Part shown: positions 27,107-36,854 of the stretch, in pieces
Layout: each line of letters opens with the position of its first letter
Position numbering within the stretch: the stretch's first letter is position 1
DNA from: SAR202 cluster bacterium bin22
Lineage (GTDB): Bacteria > Chloroflexota > Dehalococcoidia > Lucifugimonadales > UBA3495
Reading direction: 5' to 3'
DNA length: 64,000 nt
Assembly (NCBI GenBank): GCA_002238505.1
Contig: MPMM01000001.1
Location: 620,001-684,000 of the forward strand
Translations under genes and position numbers: made by a program
The notes under the pieces: model-generated
Told to the model about the DNA's origin: nothing
Databases searched by the model: none
The model's input: the letters and a program-made list of their open reading frames with translations, nothing else

Positions 27107-29698
27107 TCAACTCAGCCAGAATGTGGAACCGTTTGCGTCCTTTTGCACCTCAATGCGCACCGGGAACATGTCCTTCAGGTCGTCCAGGTGAGTGATGACA
27201 ATAATCTTGTCAAAGTCATCCTCAATCGCGCTGATGACATCCAGAATTCGCTCCCGGCCTGAGGCGTCCTGGGTGCCAAAACCCTCGTCAATAAACAGGG
27301 TGGGAAGGGGCGCTCCGGTCCGCTGGGACAATACCCTTGATAGTGCAATTCGCAGTGCCAGGTTAACCCGAAAGGCCTCCCCGCCGCTGTACATTTCGTA
27401 GCTCCGTGACCCCAGTTCGTCGCTCACATTAATTTCCAGCGTCTCGATGGGTTCACCAGACCCTGAGCGGCGCTCCCGCTGGGTCTCCAGCTTTACGTGC
27501 ATCCTGTTGTCGGTCATTCGTCCCAGCAGCGCGTTGGTTTCTTCTTCCAGTCGGGGCACCACCGTCTCTATCAGCATGGCCTGGATCCCCTGCCGTCCGA
27601 ATGCCGCTGCCAACTCCTGGTAAATGCCCTGCGCTTCCTGCGCCCGCTTCTGTTCTCCCTGCGCCCTTTCAATATCATTGCCCAGGTTCCTGGCCTGCTC
27701 CAGCCGACCTTCCAGCAGCCCCTTGCTGGACAGGGCTGCCCGCTGCTGGTGTTCCATGTCTTCGATTGCCTGGGCTGCCTGGGCCAGGCGGCTTTCAACT
27801 CGGGGCAATTCGGCGATGGATACTTCAGCCTCGGCAATCAGTCGGTCCAGGCCTTCCACATCAACGGTCAGCCTTTCCAGCAACTCCGAACTCTGCCTCC
27901 GGGCGTTCTTGTCCAGGGCAAGTTGCCTTTGTGACGCTTCCAGCCTTACCTTCAATTCCCCGAAGGGCTGAAGTTTCCTTACCGTTTCCACCGTCTCGCG
28001 ATAGGCGGTTTCATCGTAGGCCAGTCCCTTGAGTTCTTGCTCAACGGCCTCTAATCGGGACCGTTCCGGCCGGGCAAAATCTGCCTCACTCAGCCTGGCA
28101 ACGACGGCGCCCAGTGCGGCTTCGACGGTTGTCAGTTCCTCCCTGGCCGCCCTGGCTGCCATCAGTTGGGTCTCGGCGCGGGCAATCTGATCCCTCAGGC
28201 GGTTTGACTCCTCGACTTGGGCCCGTTCCCGCTTGCCCAGTTCCTGCTCCAGGTCCCCTTTTTCCTTTTCCAGGGTCTGAAGATTGCTGCGATTGGCCCG
28301 GTACAGTTCCCGCTTCTCCGCGATTTCCACATCGTAATTTTGGGCCAGTCGCGAGCAGCCATCTTCGCTGAGAGGTGACAGGCAAAGAGGACACACCACG
28401 CTGTTCGGGTCGGCGCTATTCAGCAGTCCCAGTTTTTCCTTGATTTGCTCCCCTTCCGCCTGATAGCGGGCCGCCAGCGATTGTGCCTCTCCCACACCTG
28501 TTGCCAGCGCCTGGATCCTGCTCCGCAGCTCGGCCATCCCGGATTCAGCAGATTTCATTTCTTTCAGTCTTTGCTGACTTTCCTGCAACGATGCGCCCAG
28601 GGTGGCTTCAGATGCTGCCAGGGGCGACAGGTCTTCATCGGCTCTCCGTCGTAGTTGGCGGGCTTCAGTCTCCAGCCGGGTTCGTTCAACTTCTATGCCC
28701 CGGCTCAACTCCCCCTGCTCCCGACTCAGGAGGTCAAACTCCTGCCGGGTTGATTCCATCCTGGCGAAAAGGTCCTGCGCGGCCACCAGTCTAAGCGCAC
28801 CTGCTTCAATATCCGGCGCGCTGGCAATCACCCCTTCGTGGTCCTTGACCCGGAGTTCCACGGCCGCGATTTCCGCCTGTATCCTGGCCATCTCCCCGGT
28901 CACCTGCGCCCGCCGACTGCGGCGTTCACCAACTTCCGACTCTTGCTGGCGCAGCAGGAAGAGGCTGTTCTTGAGGTCCTGGACATCTCTCCGCAGGGGT
29001 TCCAGCCCGGCCTCCAGGTCCGCCAGTTGACGATTGATGGCCGCCAGTTCCACCGCCGGGTCGCCAATGGCTGCCAGGTCCGCCTGCATTTGCAGCACCC
29101 TGCCGGACAGACGGTCAGCGTTGCTGCGCGACTCGGCCAGTCGTTCCCTTGCCCGGGCCTGGAAACGGTCATAGGCCTCCAGGCCAAGAATGGAGGCCAG
29201 GAGGGCTTTCCTTTCCGCCGGGGTCTTGTTGGTAAACTCGTCGGCACGGCCCTGCAGAAGGAATGCGGAATTGATGAAGGTCTCGTACTCCATCCCCACC
29301 AGTTGCTCGATCCTGGCCTGGGTTTCCCGCACCGAATTGCCGGAAACGACCTGGCTGGCAATGCCGTCATCCGCCACGGCCAGCAACTGCAGATCGGTTG
29401 CCCCCTGCCGTCTCCGGCCGCCGCCCCGCCGCCGGCTGCGAATGGCCCGAAAGCGCCCGTCTCTTGCCAGAAATTCCAGCTCTACCCGGGCGTCGTCCGC
29501 GCCATAGGAGACCAGGTCGTCCTGAACCTGCCCCCGCGCCTGCCCCCAGAGACACCAGGTAATGGCATCCAGCAGGGCGGATTTTCCGTGCCCGTTATCG
29601 CCGCAAAGGCAGGCGACATGAAGACCGGTGAAGTCCAGGGCGGGGACATTTTCCCGGTAAGAGAGGAAATTCCTGATGTTGAGCTTGACGGGGATCAA
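27107..29698 (-). CDS. sbcC: SbcC/Rad50-type SMC ATPase
   Basis: Double-strand-break processing ATPase that normally works with the nuclease SbcD/Mre11. The 863-residue protein has Walker A GDNGHGKSALLDAITW near residue 35, the Q-loop region SAFLLQGRADEFTNKTPAER, long coiled coils with a zinc hook (VVCPLCLSPL) near the middle, the ABC signature YSGGEAFRVNLALRIALS and Walker B LPTLFIDEGFGTQD. The start codon is TTG, with AGGTG about 11 nt upstream. The family N-terminus (IPVKLNIRNFLSYRE) supports it. No sbcD gene is adjacent on either side, which is unusual. Confidence 0.92.
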   Translation of the reverse strand: MIPVKLNIRNFLSYRENVPALDFTGLHVACLCGDNGHGKSALLDAITWCLWGQARGQVQDDLVSYGADDARVELEFLARDGRFRAIRSRRRGGGRRRQGATDLQLLAVADDGIASQVVSGNSVRETQARIEQLVGMEYETFINSAFLLQGRADEFTNKTPAERKALLASILGLEAYDRFQARARERLAESRSNADRLSGRVLQMQADLAAIGDPAVELAAINRQLADLEAGLEPLRRDVQDLKNSLFLLRQQESEVGERRSRRAQVTGEMARIQAEIAAVELRVKDHEGVIASAPDIEAGALRLVAAQDLFARMESTRQEFDLLSREQGELSRGIEVERTRLETEARQLRRRADEDLSPLAASEATLGASLQESQQRLKEMKSAESGMAELRSRIQALATGVGEAQSLAARYQAEGEQIKEKLGLLNSADPNSVVCPLCLSPLSEDGCSRLAQNYDVEIAEKRELYRANRSNLQTLEKEKGDLEQELGKRERAQVEESNRLRDQIARAETQLMAARAAREELTTVEAALGAVVARLSEADFARPERSRLEAVEQELKGLAYDETAYRETVETVRKLQPFGELKVRLEASQRQLALDKNARRQSSELLERLTVDVEGLDRLIAEAEVSIAELPRVESRLAQAAQAIEDMEHQQRAALSSKGLLEGRLEQARNLGNDIERAQGEQKRAQEAQGIYQELAAAFGRQGIQAMLIETVVPRLEEETNALLGRMTDNRMHVKLETQRERRSGSGEPIETLEINVSDELGSRSYEMYSGGEAFRVNLALRIALSRVLSQRTGAPLPTLFIDEGFGTQDASGRERILDVISAIEDDFDKIIVITHLDDLKDMFPVRIEVQKDANGSTFWLS

Positions 29699-29857
29699 TT
29701 ACGAAGAACACCTGTAGCGTGCTTAAAGGGGGACTCCTGACTGGCATTCTAGCACAGCGCCACTTGTCATAAGGCCTATGAGTTATTGAATACCAGGCAT
29801 CGCCCCTTAAATACAGCCCAAACCAGCCCGAAGCCTCTTTCAAATGGAATAGTGTCG

Positions 29858-29876
29858 CCCTGAGCCTGCCGAAGGG
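29858..29876. repeat. REP-like core, copy 2
   Basis: Exact CCCTGAGCCTGCCGAAGGG, an imperfect palindrome with CCCT/AGGG ends, preceded by GTCG. Copies also occur at 29957, 43884, 53580 and, degenerate, at 45545 and 58381, all between genes. Confidence 0.75.
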
Positions 29877-29956
29877 CCTCAAATCGCCGCCTTAATCCGC
29901 GGCAAGGGCAACTCAACCGTCGCTATCGTTAGTCTCTCCCCAATGGAATCACGTCT

Positions 29957-29975
29957 CCCTGAGCCTGCCGAAGGG
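29957..29975. repeat. REP-like core, copy 3
   Basis: Second exact copy of the 19-nt core, 99 nt after the preceding one and within a partially duplicated segment upstream of the SDR gene. Confidence 0.75.
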
Positions 29976-30298
29976 CCTGAAGTCCTTCCCCTCAACCCTG
30001 TTACCTCTCCAGAAATCGTTATTTGGGATGTGGTTCAGGCGTTTCGGCTTCGATCAGCATGGCATTGCATTGGGACGCGATTGCGCTGCGTGCGCTCTCA
30101 TCCCGCAGGCACACGGCTGCCACAGGGGCTGCTTCGGAGTGCCGCGCCGGCAAGGCGACCGAATATGAAAGACCGCTCCTCCAAACCGACCGCTTGGCAC
30201 CGGTTAGCGGCGAGCCTATACTGAACGCTCCGGAACCAGGCGTTTCAGACGCCACATCTGTTCCCGCAACGGTCGAAGCGAAAGAGAGAGGTGGAGCA

Positions 30299-31126
30299 AT
30301 GCAGAACCAACCCGGCAGATTGAGCGGCAAAGTCGCCATCGTAACCGGCGCCGGCGCCACTGGCAGCGGCGATTTTGTGGGCATCGGCCAGGCTATTTCC
30401 ATCCTGTTTGCCCGCCAGGGAGCCCGGATTATCCTGGTTGACCGCGACCAGGCCAACGCCGATGTGACCCTGGCGACAATAAGGGAAGAAGGCGGCGAGG
30501 CTGCTGTCTTCCTGGGCGACGTCACCAGCAGCGACGACTGCCTGGGTATGGCCCAGGCCGCCGTTGAACGTTATGGTCACCTCGATATCCTCATAAACAA
30601 CGTGGGCATCAGCGGTCCCGGATCTGTAACCGACGTGGAAGAAGACCTGTGGGACACGGTGCTGGACGTCAACCTCAAGAGCGTCATGCTCACCAGCAAG
30701 CACGCCATACCCAGGATGATCGAGGCCGGCGGCGGTTCCATCGTCAACCTGTCCTCCATTGTTGGCCTCCGCGCCGGCAGCGGCCGCCCCAGCCATCCCT
30801 ACGCTGCCTCCAAGGGAGGCATCATCGGCCTCAGCAACTCCATGGCCGTCCACTACGGCCGCGACAACGTTCGCGTGAACTGCATCGCCCCGGGCCACGT
30901 GCGCAGTCCCATGGTTGCCCGCCACTCTTCCGAAGAAATGCTGACCCTGCGCCGCCGGGCCGGCCCCCTGGGCATTGAAGGCACCGCCTGGGACGTGGCC
31001 AACGCCGCCCTGTTCCTGGCCTCCGACGAAGCCCGGTGGGTTTCGGGGGTTACGCTGCCCGTGGACGCCGGGCTGCTGGCCGCCACCCCGCTGGCCATGT
31101 TCCCCCACTTGACCGGCGAGGAGTAG
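30299..31126 (+). CDS. Short-chain dehydrogenase/reductase (classical SDR)
   Basis: A 275-residue NAD(P)-dependent oxidoreductase. The Rossmann motif is TGAGATGSGDFVGIGQAIS, with a few extra residues in the glycine loop compared with the usual TGxxxGxG. It is followed by NNVGIS, the catalytic serine in NLSSIVG, the YxxxK pair in HPYAASKGG and the RVNCIAPGHVRSPM segment. The adjacent acidic VDRD suggests NAD preference (inference). The frame is open 276 nt further upstream, but GGTGGAG just before the ATG at 30299 and the family N-terminus LSGKVAIVTGAG fix the start. The substrate is unknown. Confidence 0.88.
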   Translation: MQNQPGRLSGKVAIVTGAGATGSGDFVGIGQAISILFARQGARIILVDRDQANADVTLATIREEGGEAAVFLGDVTSSDDCLGMAQAAVERYGHLDILINNVGISGPGSVTDVEEDLWDTVLDVNLKSVMLTSKHAIPRMIEAGGGSIVNLSSIVGLRAGSGRPSHPYAASKGGIIGLSNSMAVHYGRDNVRVNCIAPGHVRSPMVARHSSEEMLTLRRRAGPLGIEGTAWDVANAALFLASDEARWVSGVTLPVDAGLLAATPLAMFPHLTGEE

Positions 31127-31197
31127 CCCCGCCCGAAGGGTATGGATGAATAAAATAAGCTGTGCCGGGGTAGGCCTTGTCCCCGCCCCCACATGAA

Positions 31198-31228
31198 AGT
31201 CCCTTCCCCCGTCAAAGAGGAAGGGACT
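31198..31228. terminator. Hairpin between convergent SDR and GMC genes
   Basis: Ten-base arms AGTCCCTTCC (31198-31207) and GGAAGGGACT (31219-31228) pair perfectly around an 11-nt loop. On the minus strand TTTC follows, so it may end GMC transcription weakly. The arm resembles the TTCCCC hairpin of the long REP-like unit, so it could also be a decayed repeat copy. Confidence 0.5.
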
Positions 31229-31253
31229 AGTTCCCAGGAATACCAGCCTCTCT

Positions 31254-32792
31254 CTACCCGCCCCTGATCCAGTCCGCCACCCGCTCGGCGATGGCGATCG
31301 CCGTGGTGTTGGTGTTGGCCCGAACCACATTGGGCATTACTGACGTATCTGCCACCCACAGTCCATCAAGTCCCCGAACCCGGCAATACTGGTCCGTCAC
31401 CGCCAAGGGGTCGTCGTCGGTACCCATCTTGCAGGTGCCGGCCAGGTGCTGCGAGGTGGTTACGTTCCGGTTTAGCCAGTCGTCAAGCGCATCCTCCGAT
31501 TCCAGGTCCTCGTAGGTTGGCGTCAATGGCCCGGCCACAATGTCCTGGAAGGACTCGTGCTTGAGCATATCAAAGCAGATGCGCACGGCCTCCCGCAGTC
31601 GTTCCCGGTCCACCTCCTCTTCCAGGAAGCCGTAGTACAGCATTGGCTGGTCGTGGGGGTCGGAGGAGGCCAGAGTTACCGCGCCCTTTCCCGCCGCCAG
31701 TTCCAGGATGCACGAAAAGCGCACCCCCTCGCCGGCCAGCGGGTCACCGCCCAGCGGGAAGGAAAAGGACGAAGGCAGAATCTGCATGTCGTTCCTCAGG
31801 GGAGAACCTCCGGCCGTGTAGCGCAAGGCGGCCTGAATGCGCGGAGCCTCGGAGTCCTGGGGGAAGTCGTCCCGCACCCGCAGCCGCACCGGCGCCATGG
31901 GGTGATCGCGGAAGTTCTGGCCCACTCCCGGTGAATCCAGCACTACCGGTATGCACAGGTCCTGCAGGTGCTCCGCCGGCCCCACGCCCGAGAGCATCAG
32001 TATCTGGGGCGACGCGATGGCCCCGCCGCTCAGGACAACCTGGTCGGCATCGACGCGGAACATTTCGCCGCCGCTTTCCGCCTCCACGCCCGCGACCCGG
32101 TTGCCCTCGAAGAGGATGCGGTGGACGACCACGTTGCCCCGCACGGTCAGGTTAAGCCGGTGGCGGTTGGGGTTGATATAGGTGAGGCCGGTGCTCATCC
32201 GGACGCCGTTGGGGTTGTTCATCGGTATGGGTCCCACGCCCCCCGACTCGGGATGGTTCATGTCCGGGTCGTCGGGATATCCTGCCTCGCGGGCGGCAGC
32301 GTAAAATGCCTGCTGGAAGGGCAGCCAGTCCTCCCTGGCAAAGCGCCGAACCGGAATGGGTCCGTCGCTGCCATGGAAGTCATCGTGGATGTCCGTGTCC
32401 GTTTCCAGCTTGCGCAGATAGGGCAGCATCTTGACGAAGGTCCACTCCTCATTGCCCATTTCGGCCCAGGAATCGTAGTCTTCCGGGGCGCCCCGCAGGA
32501 TGACCTGGCCATTGATGGCGCTTGTGCCGCCCACGACCTTGCCCCGGGGTACGGGCATCGGCTCGTCCTGCTCGGGCCTGGCGCTGGCCTGGAATGACCA
32601 GTTGTGGGGAGCGCCGGGGGTTGAGGCCGTGGCGCTGTACCCGAACTTCAGGTCGTCAGGGTAGGACTCAAAGTCGGGGTAGTCGGGCCCTGCCTCCAGC
32701 AGCAGCACTGATCGGTCTGGGTCTTCGGACAGCCGGCCCGCCACCACGCAGCCGCCGGAGCCGGCGCCAATTACGATTACGTCATACTTCAT
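31254..32792 (-). CDS. GMC-family FAD-dependent oxidoreductase
   Basis: A 512-residue glucose-methanol-choline oxidoreductase that oxidises an unidentified alcohol. It has the FAD-binding MKYDVIVIGAGSGGCVVAGR and VLLLEAGPDYPDFESYP at the N-terminus, the GMC signature GKVVGGTSAINGQVILRGAP, ALSGG-type segment QVVLSGGAIASPQILMLSGV and the C-terminal active-site region SQHLAGTCKMGTDDD followed by VMPNVVRANTNTTAIAIAER, with the expected His and Asn. The frame opens at 32903, but the family N-terminus begins at the ATG at 32792. Closest named family would be choline dehydrogenase-like, but the substrate cannot be inferred. Confidence 0.9.
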   Translation of the reverse strand: MKYDVIVIGAGSGGCVVAGRLSEDPDRSVLLLEAGPDYPDFESYPDDLKFGYSATASTPGAPHNWSFQASARPEQDEPMPVPRGKVVGGTSAINGQVILRGAPEDYDSWAEMGNEEWTFVKMLPYLRKLETDTDIHDDFHGSDGPIPVRRFAREDWLPFQQAFYAAAREAGYPDDPDMNHPESGGVGPIPMNNPNGVRMSTGLTYINPNRHRLNLTVRGNVVVHRILFEGNRVAGVEAESGGEMFRVDADQVVLSGGAIASPQILMLSGVGPAEHLQDLCIPVVLDSPGVGQNFRDHPMAPVRLRVRDDFPQDSEAPRIQAALRYTAGGSPLRNDMQILPSSFSFPLGGDPLAGEGVRFSCILELAAGKGAVTLASSDPHDQPMLYYGFLEEEVDRERLREAVRICFDMLKHESFQDIVAGPLTPTYEDLESEDALDDWLNRNVTTSQHLAGTCKMGTDDDPLAVTDQYCRVRGLDGLWVADTSVMPNVVRANTNTTAIAIAERVADWIRGG

Positions 32793-32993
32793 GCCACAAT
32801 TCCTGCCATTTCTGTTATTTTTGCCATACCGGAGGATGTTCTGGGAGTATAGGGCAGCCCATATGGGACTGCAAACAGAAACCGGGCAGATTTTGCATTC
32901 CATTTCCCGTCCTTTGAATCAACCGGGCTCGCCGGGGATACCCCATGGGCGGCGCCCCTCCGGAGGGCAAGGGGGGCCGCGGGAACCAGCACG

Positions 32994-33030
32994 AAAAGAA
33001 GTCGCTCCGGGCCTGGCCCGGAGCGACTTC
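32994..33030 (-). terminator. Intrinsic terminator of the first giant secreted-protein gene
   Basis: On the minus strand, 26 nt after the stop at 33056, a perfect hairpin (32998-33030; GAAGTCGCTCC arms extending to GGGCC/GGCCC) is followed immediately by four T residues. Stem length is at least 14 bp with a very small loop. This is the clearest rho-independent terminator in the window. Confidence 0.85.
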
Positions 33031-33055
33031 AGCGCTTACGGCAATGTAGATAGCC

Positions 33056-36000
33056 TTACCCGTTGTCTTCGATCAATACTTTTACATGCCCGGTCACAAA
33101 ATCCTCAACATCTGAAGTCAGCACTACCTCCTTCCACAGGTCCAAATCACTGGAGTCAGCGCTCGAGGTCAAGGTCACGGTCTGCGCCGTATTCCAGTTG
33201 CTGGTAGTGAAGGTCAGGCTGCCTGGACTGGCGCTTAAGTAACCCGCGGGGGTGACAGTCAGGGAAACGGCAACATCCTCATCCGGCTCGGACCCCAGGG
33301 CCACCGTGAAGGTGCCGGTGCTTCCCTCGGTCAGCGTAATGCTATGGGCGCTTAAAACAGGCCAGATCGTATCCTCGTTAGCGGTTACCGTCGAGTTGTT
33401 GGTTACCGTCTCCTCGGTGAAACTGACCAGCGCATTGCTGGCCCCGTCAACGAGCATGTCCGATACATCCTCTGTGAATGAATTGTCATAAGACACCTCG
33501 ACGTCCTGACCCTCGGTTATTTCCGTATCCAGGCTGAGTGTGAGGTCCGAACCGGAGATGCTCGCTCCCGTGGTATGAATTCGGTGATCGTCCACGAAGA
33601 TATCAAAGAGGACCCGCAGGAATATTCCCACGTCAAGGCCGGCGAAGGAGCTAAGCGTCCGCAGGCTGGACGAAACATTTACATCCTCGTCGAACGTGAT
33701 GGTTACCTCGGATCCGCCCGCTGAGGTCTCCGCGCTGCTGAATTTGGGCGGCACGGCCCCAACCAGATGGTTCTCGTTGTCAACGGCCGCGTTGCTGTTA
33801 TTGGTGGCATTGCCGGCAACGTCGACAATGGTCCCGCCATTGAGGCTCAGCGCATTGGCGCCAATCGATATACCGTCGGTGTCCTCGTCGCCGGCCACAA
33901 CCGTATAGGCAAATTTCAGCGTCCTGGAATCGGTTTCGGCATCGGACTGGTAAGCGGCGATCTTGGTCACCCCGCCCACATCCACTGCCAGTTGTGGGCT
34001 GCCGGTAACTGTTACCGTGTCGCTGAACTTCGCCAGTAGCTCTATGGAGTCTCCATTCTCGTATGTATTGTCATCGCCAGGTTCGGATGCAATGGAAACG
34101 GACACCAGCTCCACTTGCCCATCGACTTGGTGACCTCCCAGGTTGACCAGTCCTGGTAAGGATTCCTGGGTCGCAACCTGGGTACCGGTGGCAACAATGC
34201 TGCCGCTGCCCCCAAAGCCGTCGCCGGTCTGGGCTGTCAGCGACACACCGTCAGCGTCTTCGTCGGCGGTCTGCACCTCGTATTCGAAGACCAGGCTGTT
34301 AGTGCCTGTGCCGGAACTGTAGTCGGCGTCCTTTTCCGATTCGCCTATTTTCAACTTTATGGAAGGGGTTTCCGTCACATCCACCTTTTGGTCGAAAGTC
34401 AAGGAAACTGCGATGGTCTCTTCGGCTCGGTAAACGCCTCCTTGTGCGGGAGTGGAAGTGACCGCAACGGCAGTTACGTAGGGTCGCCCGTCCACCTTAT
34501 GGCTGGCCTGGCTTTCCAGTCCCGGTATTCTTCCTCGCGAGCGGTTGGTGGTCCCCTTCTGGTTCACGTGACCGCCGCTCTCAAATCCGCCGGAAACCCG
34601 GGCCATTATGGCCATACCATTAGTGTCTAGGTCAGAGGGCACAACATCGTAGGCGAACACCAGAGTGTCCGTACCTGAGCCGCTGCTGTAGGTGGCGTTG
34701 CGCTGATTTCCGGTGCCGTCACCCACCAGAATCCTGATAGTTGGCGTTCCCGACACTTCCACGTCAAAGTAGAAGGTCAACGACACCTCGATAGTCTCAC
34801 CCTCCCGGTAGGTATCGCCGCTGGCAGGCGTTGATGTGACCGATTGGTCGCTTACTACCGGCAAGAACGCATAGACCCGGTGCCCTTCCTGCACCGGCAG
34901 TTCCGGAATATCCAGGTGCGCTTTTACAGTGGTTCCACTGGCATAGAGGTTTCCATCACCCAGAATTTTTTTATTCGCCGATATGGAAATGCCGTCATCG
35001 TCCCTTTGCTGGTTGCTTACCCGGTGAACGAAGACCAGCAGATTGTCCCGGGATGAACTGCTATAGCTGGGCGCATAGGTGTCTGTGTTGAACCCTGACC
35101 CTATGTTCAGGGGAATGTTAAGGGGCGGGTCCACCGACAGATTCTGGTCGAAGGTAACGGTGATCTCGATATCTTCCCCGATTCCATAGGTGTTTCCGCT
35201 GGCCGGGGTGGAAGTGACGGCAATTCCGGTAGCATAAGGCCTGCCGTCAACTTTATGGGAAGATTGGTCTCCCAGGGCGTCGTAGAACGGATTGATAACG
35301 TAATCCTCAGATTGGCGGGTAACGCTCCCTCCGGCGGCTATGCCCTGTATGGCTCCGTCGCCGTCAATGTAACCCCGTTCCACGCTAATGCCGTCGCTGT
35401 CACTATCTTCTGCAACTACTGTGTAGCGGAAATACAGCGCGTCCGTCCCTGAGCCACTGCTGTACGTGGCATCAACCCAGTCGTCGCCGCCCTCGCCAAT
35501 CTGTACCCTGAGTTTCGGGCTGCCGTCCACCGTTACGGAACGGTCGAACTCAGCCTTTATCTCCAGGGTTTCGCCGTACCTGTACGTCTCATTGCCGGAA
35601 GGTGTGGACGACACGGATAACTTTTCCACGTACGGGCCACCGTAAACCGTTTGGCCCGTTCCTTCCGCAAGACCGGCATATATGGTGTTTACCGTGTTGC
35701 TGCCGTCCGACGTAACTAGAGAACCCGCTCCGCCATAGTCGGAACCAGGAACTACGATACCGTCGGTGTCCAGGTCTGACTCCACTACCTCATATTCAAA
35801 GGTCAGGGTATCGGTACCGCTTCCGCGCTTGTATGTGGCTTCCCTCGTTACATAGTCGTCGGCAGTGCCAATGTTCAGCCCCAAAGTAAAGCTTCCATTC
35901 TGGACGGTGACATTCTCAGTGAATTGCTGTTTGATCTTTATGACATCGCCCTTGCCATAGGCATTCAGGATGGAGCCGTCGTCGGCTACTACGGTTTCCC

Positions 36001-36508
36001 CATCCGGATCGCTGTCTATCCAGGTCTTGACCGCGCCTGCCCCATCGTTGTCTTCAATATTGATGATACAGACCCCCGCGCCAGTGCCGTTTGATTCAGC
36101 GTTAATGGCGCGAACGCTGTAGGACTCAGTGAACTCTGAGTACGAATCATTGGTCGTCTGGAAGGTACGTCCCATGCTGCCGCTCTCGGACTGGGACATG
36201 GTGCTGGTCTGCTCCTCGCCGTGCAGTGCCGTGTAGTCGGACTCGCCCGCCGTGCCGGGAATCGTGTACCAGTTCACCCTCATCGTTTCCGTGTTGTTTT
36301 CCTGGCCGTTAGCGACATTCAGCGTGAACGATTCGCCTTCGGTCACTGAACCGGTGCCGCACTCTATTTGCAGCGACGAGGCATAGGCAGCAACCGGCTG
36401 CGGTTGCTGTAACGCCATCAACGCCATCAACCCTGAAATCCCCGCCACCACAAGAACTCCCAGTAATGGCAACCGAAACAATTCCACTTTGTTCGCTAGT
36501 CCCTTCAT
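33056..36508 (-). CDS. Giant secreted modular beta-sandwich protein A
   Basis: A 1,150-residue predicted extracellular protein. Residues 1-42 are a type I signal peptide (basic start, hydrophobic core, AYA-type end). Next is a Calx-beta-like domain with an N-terminal Cys (LQIEC) and a later Cys (GVCIINIEDND) that could form a disulfide. Then come six modules of about 110-130 residues with the pattern TSTPASGxTYxxGExIEVxLTFD, then YSSGSGTDxLxFxYxV and DxDxDGI. These are followed by a SwmB-like domain (KFSSAETSAGGSEVTITFDE) and a terminal domain (SITLTEGSTGTFTVALGSEP). There is no LPXTG, membrane anchor or sorting tail, so attachment is unknown. It is probably an adhesin or surface layer protein (inference). 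Paralogue of the next two genes. Confidence 0.85.
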   Translation of the reverse strand: MKGLANKVELFRLPLLGVLVVAGISGLMALMALQQPQPVAAYASSLQIECGTGSVTEGESFTLNVANGQENNTETMRVNWYTIPGTAGESDYTALHGEEQTSTMSQSESGSMGRTFQTTNDSYSEFTESYSVRAINAESNGTGAGVCIINIEDNDGAGAVKTWIDSDPDGETVVADDGSILNAYGKGDVIKIKQQFTENVTVQNGSFTLGLNIGTADDYVTREATYKRGSGTDTLTFEYEVVESDLDTDGIVVPGSDYGGAGSLVTSDGSNTVNTIYAGLAEGTGQTVYGGPYVEKLSVSSTPSGNETYRYGETLEIKAEFDRSVTVDGSPKLRVQIGEGGDDWVDATYSSGSGTDALYFRYTVVAEDSDSDGISVERGYIDGDGAIQGIAAGGSVTRQSEDYVINPFYDALGDQSSHKVDGRPYATGIAVTSTPASGNTYGIGEDIEITVTFDQNLSVDPPLNIPLNIGSGFNTDTYAPSYSSSSRDNLLVFVHRVSNQQRDDDGISISANKKILGDGNLYASGTTVKAHLDIPELPVQEGHRVYAFLPVVSDQSVTSTPASGDTYREGETIEVSLTFYFDVEVSGTPTIRILVGDGTGNQRNATYSSGSGTDTLVFAYDVVPSDLDTNGMAIMARVSGGFESGGHVNQKGTTNRSRGRIPGLESQASHKVDGRPYVTAVAVTSTPAQGGVYRAEETIAVSLTFDQKVDVTETPSIKLKIGESEKDADYSSGTGTNSLVFEYEVQTADEDADGVSLTAQTGDGFGGSGSIVATGTQVATQESLPGLVNLGGHQVDGQVELVSVSIASEPGDDNTYENGDSIELLAKFSDTVTVTGSPQLAVDVGGVTKIAAYQSDAETDSRTLKFAYTVVAGDEDTDGISIGANALSLNGGTIVDVAGNATNNSNAAVDNENHLVGAVPPKFSSAETSAGGSEVTITFDEDVNVSSSLRTLSSFAGLDVGIFLRVLFDIFVDDHRIHTTGASISGSDLTLSLDTEITEGQDVEVSYDNSFTEDVSDMLVDGASNALVSFTEETVTNNSTVTANEDTIWPVLSAHSITLTEGSTGTFTVALGSEPDEDVAVSLTVTPAGYLSASPGSLTFTTSNWNTAQTVTLTSSADSSDLDLWKEVVLTSDVEDFVTGHVKVLIEDNG

Positions 36509-36562
36509 GCAATCAATCCCTCAAGCAAATGTTCCAGGTCGAAACAACCCGTCCGCCAATAA

Positions 36563-36638
36563 CGCATAAGCTATATTTTATGAAAGGACTGTGAACATAA
36601 AGTGAAGAAGTTGGTATGCAAAATGAAAATGTGGTGAA
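36563..36638 (-). promoter_or_regulatory. Promoter with TTCAC direct-repeat operator, gene A
   Basis: On the minus strand TTCAC (36634-36638), TTCAT (36623-36627), TTCAC (36602-36606) and TTCAC (36591-36595) form two pairs, each with an 11-nt period, separated by N16. TTTATG fills the second pair. Exactly 22 nt further is a possible -10, TATGCG (36563-36568). The same arrangement precedes the other two paralogues. An 11-bp direct repeat is the binding format of PhoB/OmpR-family response regulators. Confidence 0.72.
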
Positions 36639-36854
36639 AATCTTCGGAGACCGGGAAGATATGAAGCAAGGGGAGTGAAGGAAGAGGTTCCGTCCCTGCA
36701 CTGCGGGCCCGGGGTGTAGTTGGTTGAGGTGCAACGGCAGATTCATTCCCGGCCCAGCGCCCGGGGTACTCGAATACTAATCCAAAGCCACGGTGAGAAT
36801 TACGTTGAGGGTACGTGGCATTAAAGTGGCAGTAGTTCAGATTTTCCCTGAACC

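Larger units (their letters stand above)
29699..30298. other. Divergent intergenic region with duplicated repeat
   Basis: 600 nt between the divergent sbcC and SDR genes. It contains two related segments, 29843-29879 and 29942-29978, that share AATGGAAT and the REP core and lie 99 bp apart, so part of the region appears tandemly duplicated. The frame of the SDR gene stays open through 30023-30298, but I see no protein-like sequence there. Confidence 0.6.

Noticed and set aside
30023-30298. N-terminal extension of the SDR frame by 92 codons
   Set aside because: No family similarity, no ribosome-binding site, and a strong GGTGGAG site and the classical SDR start lie at 30299.
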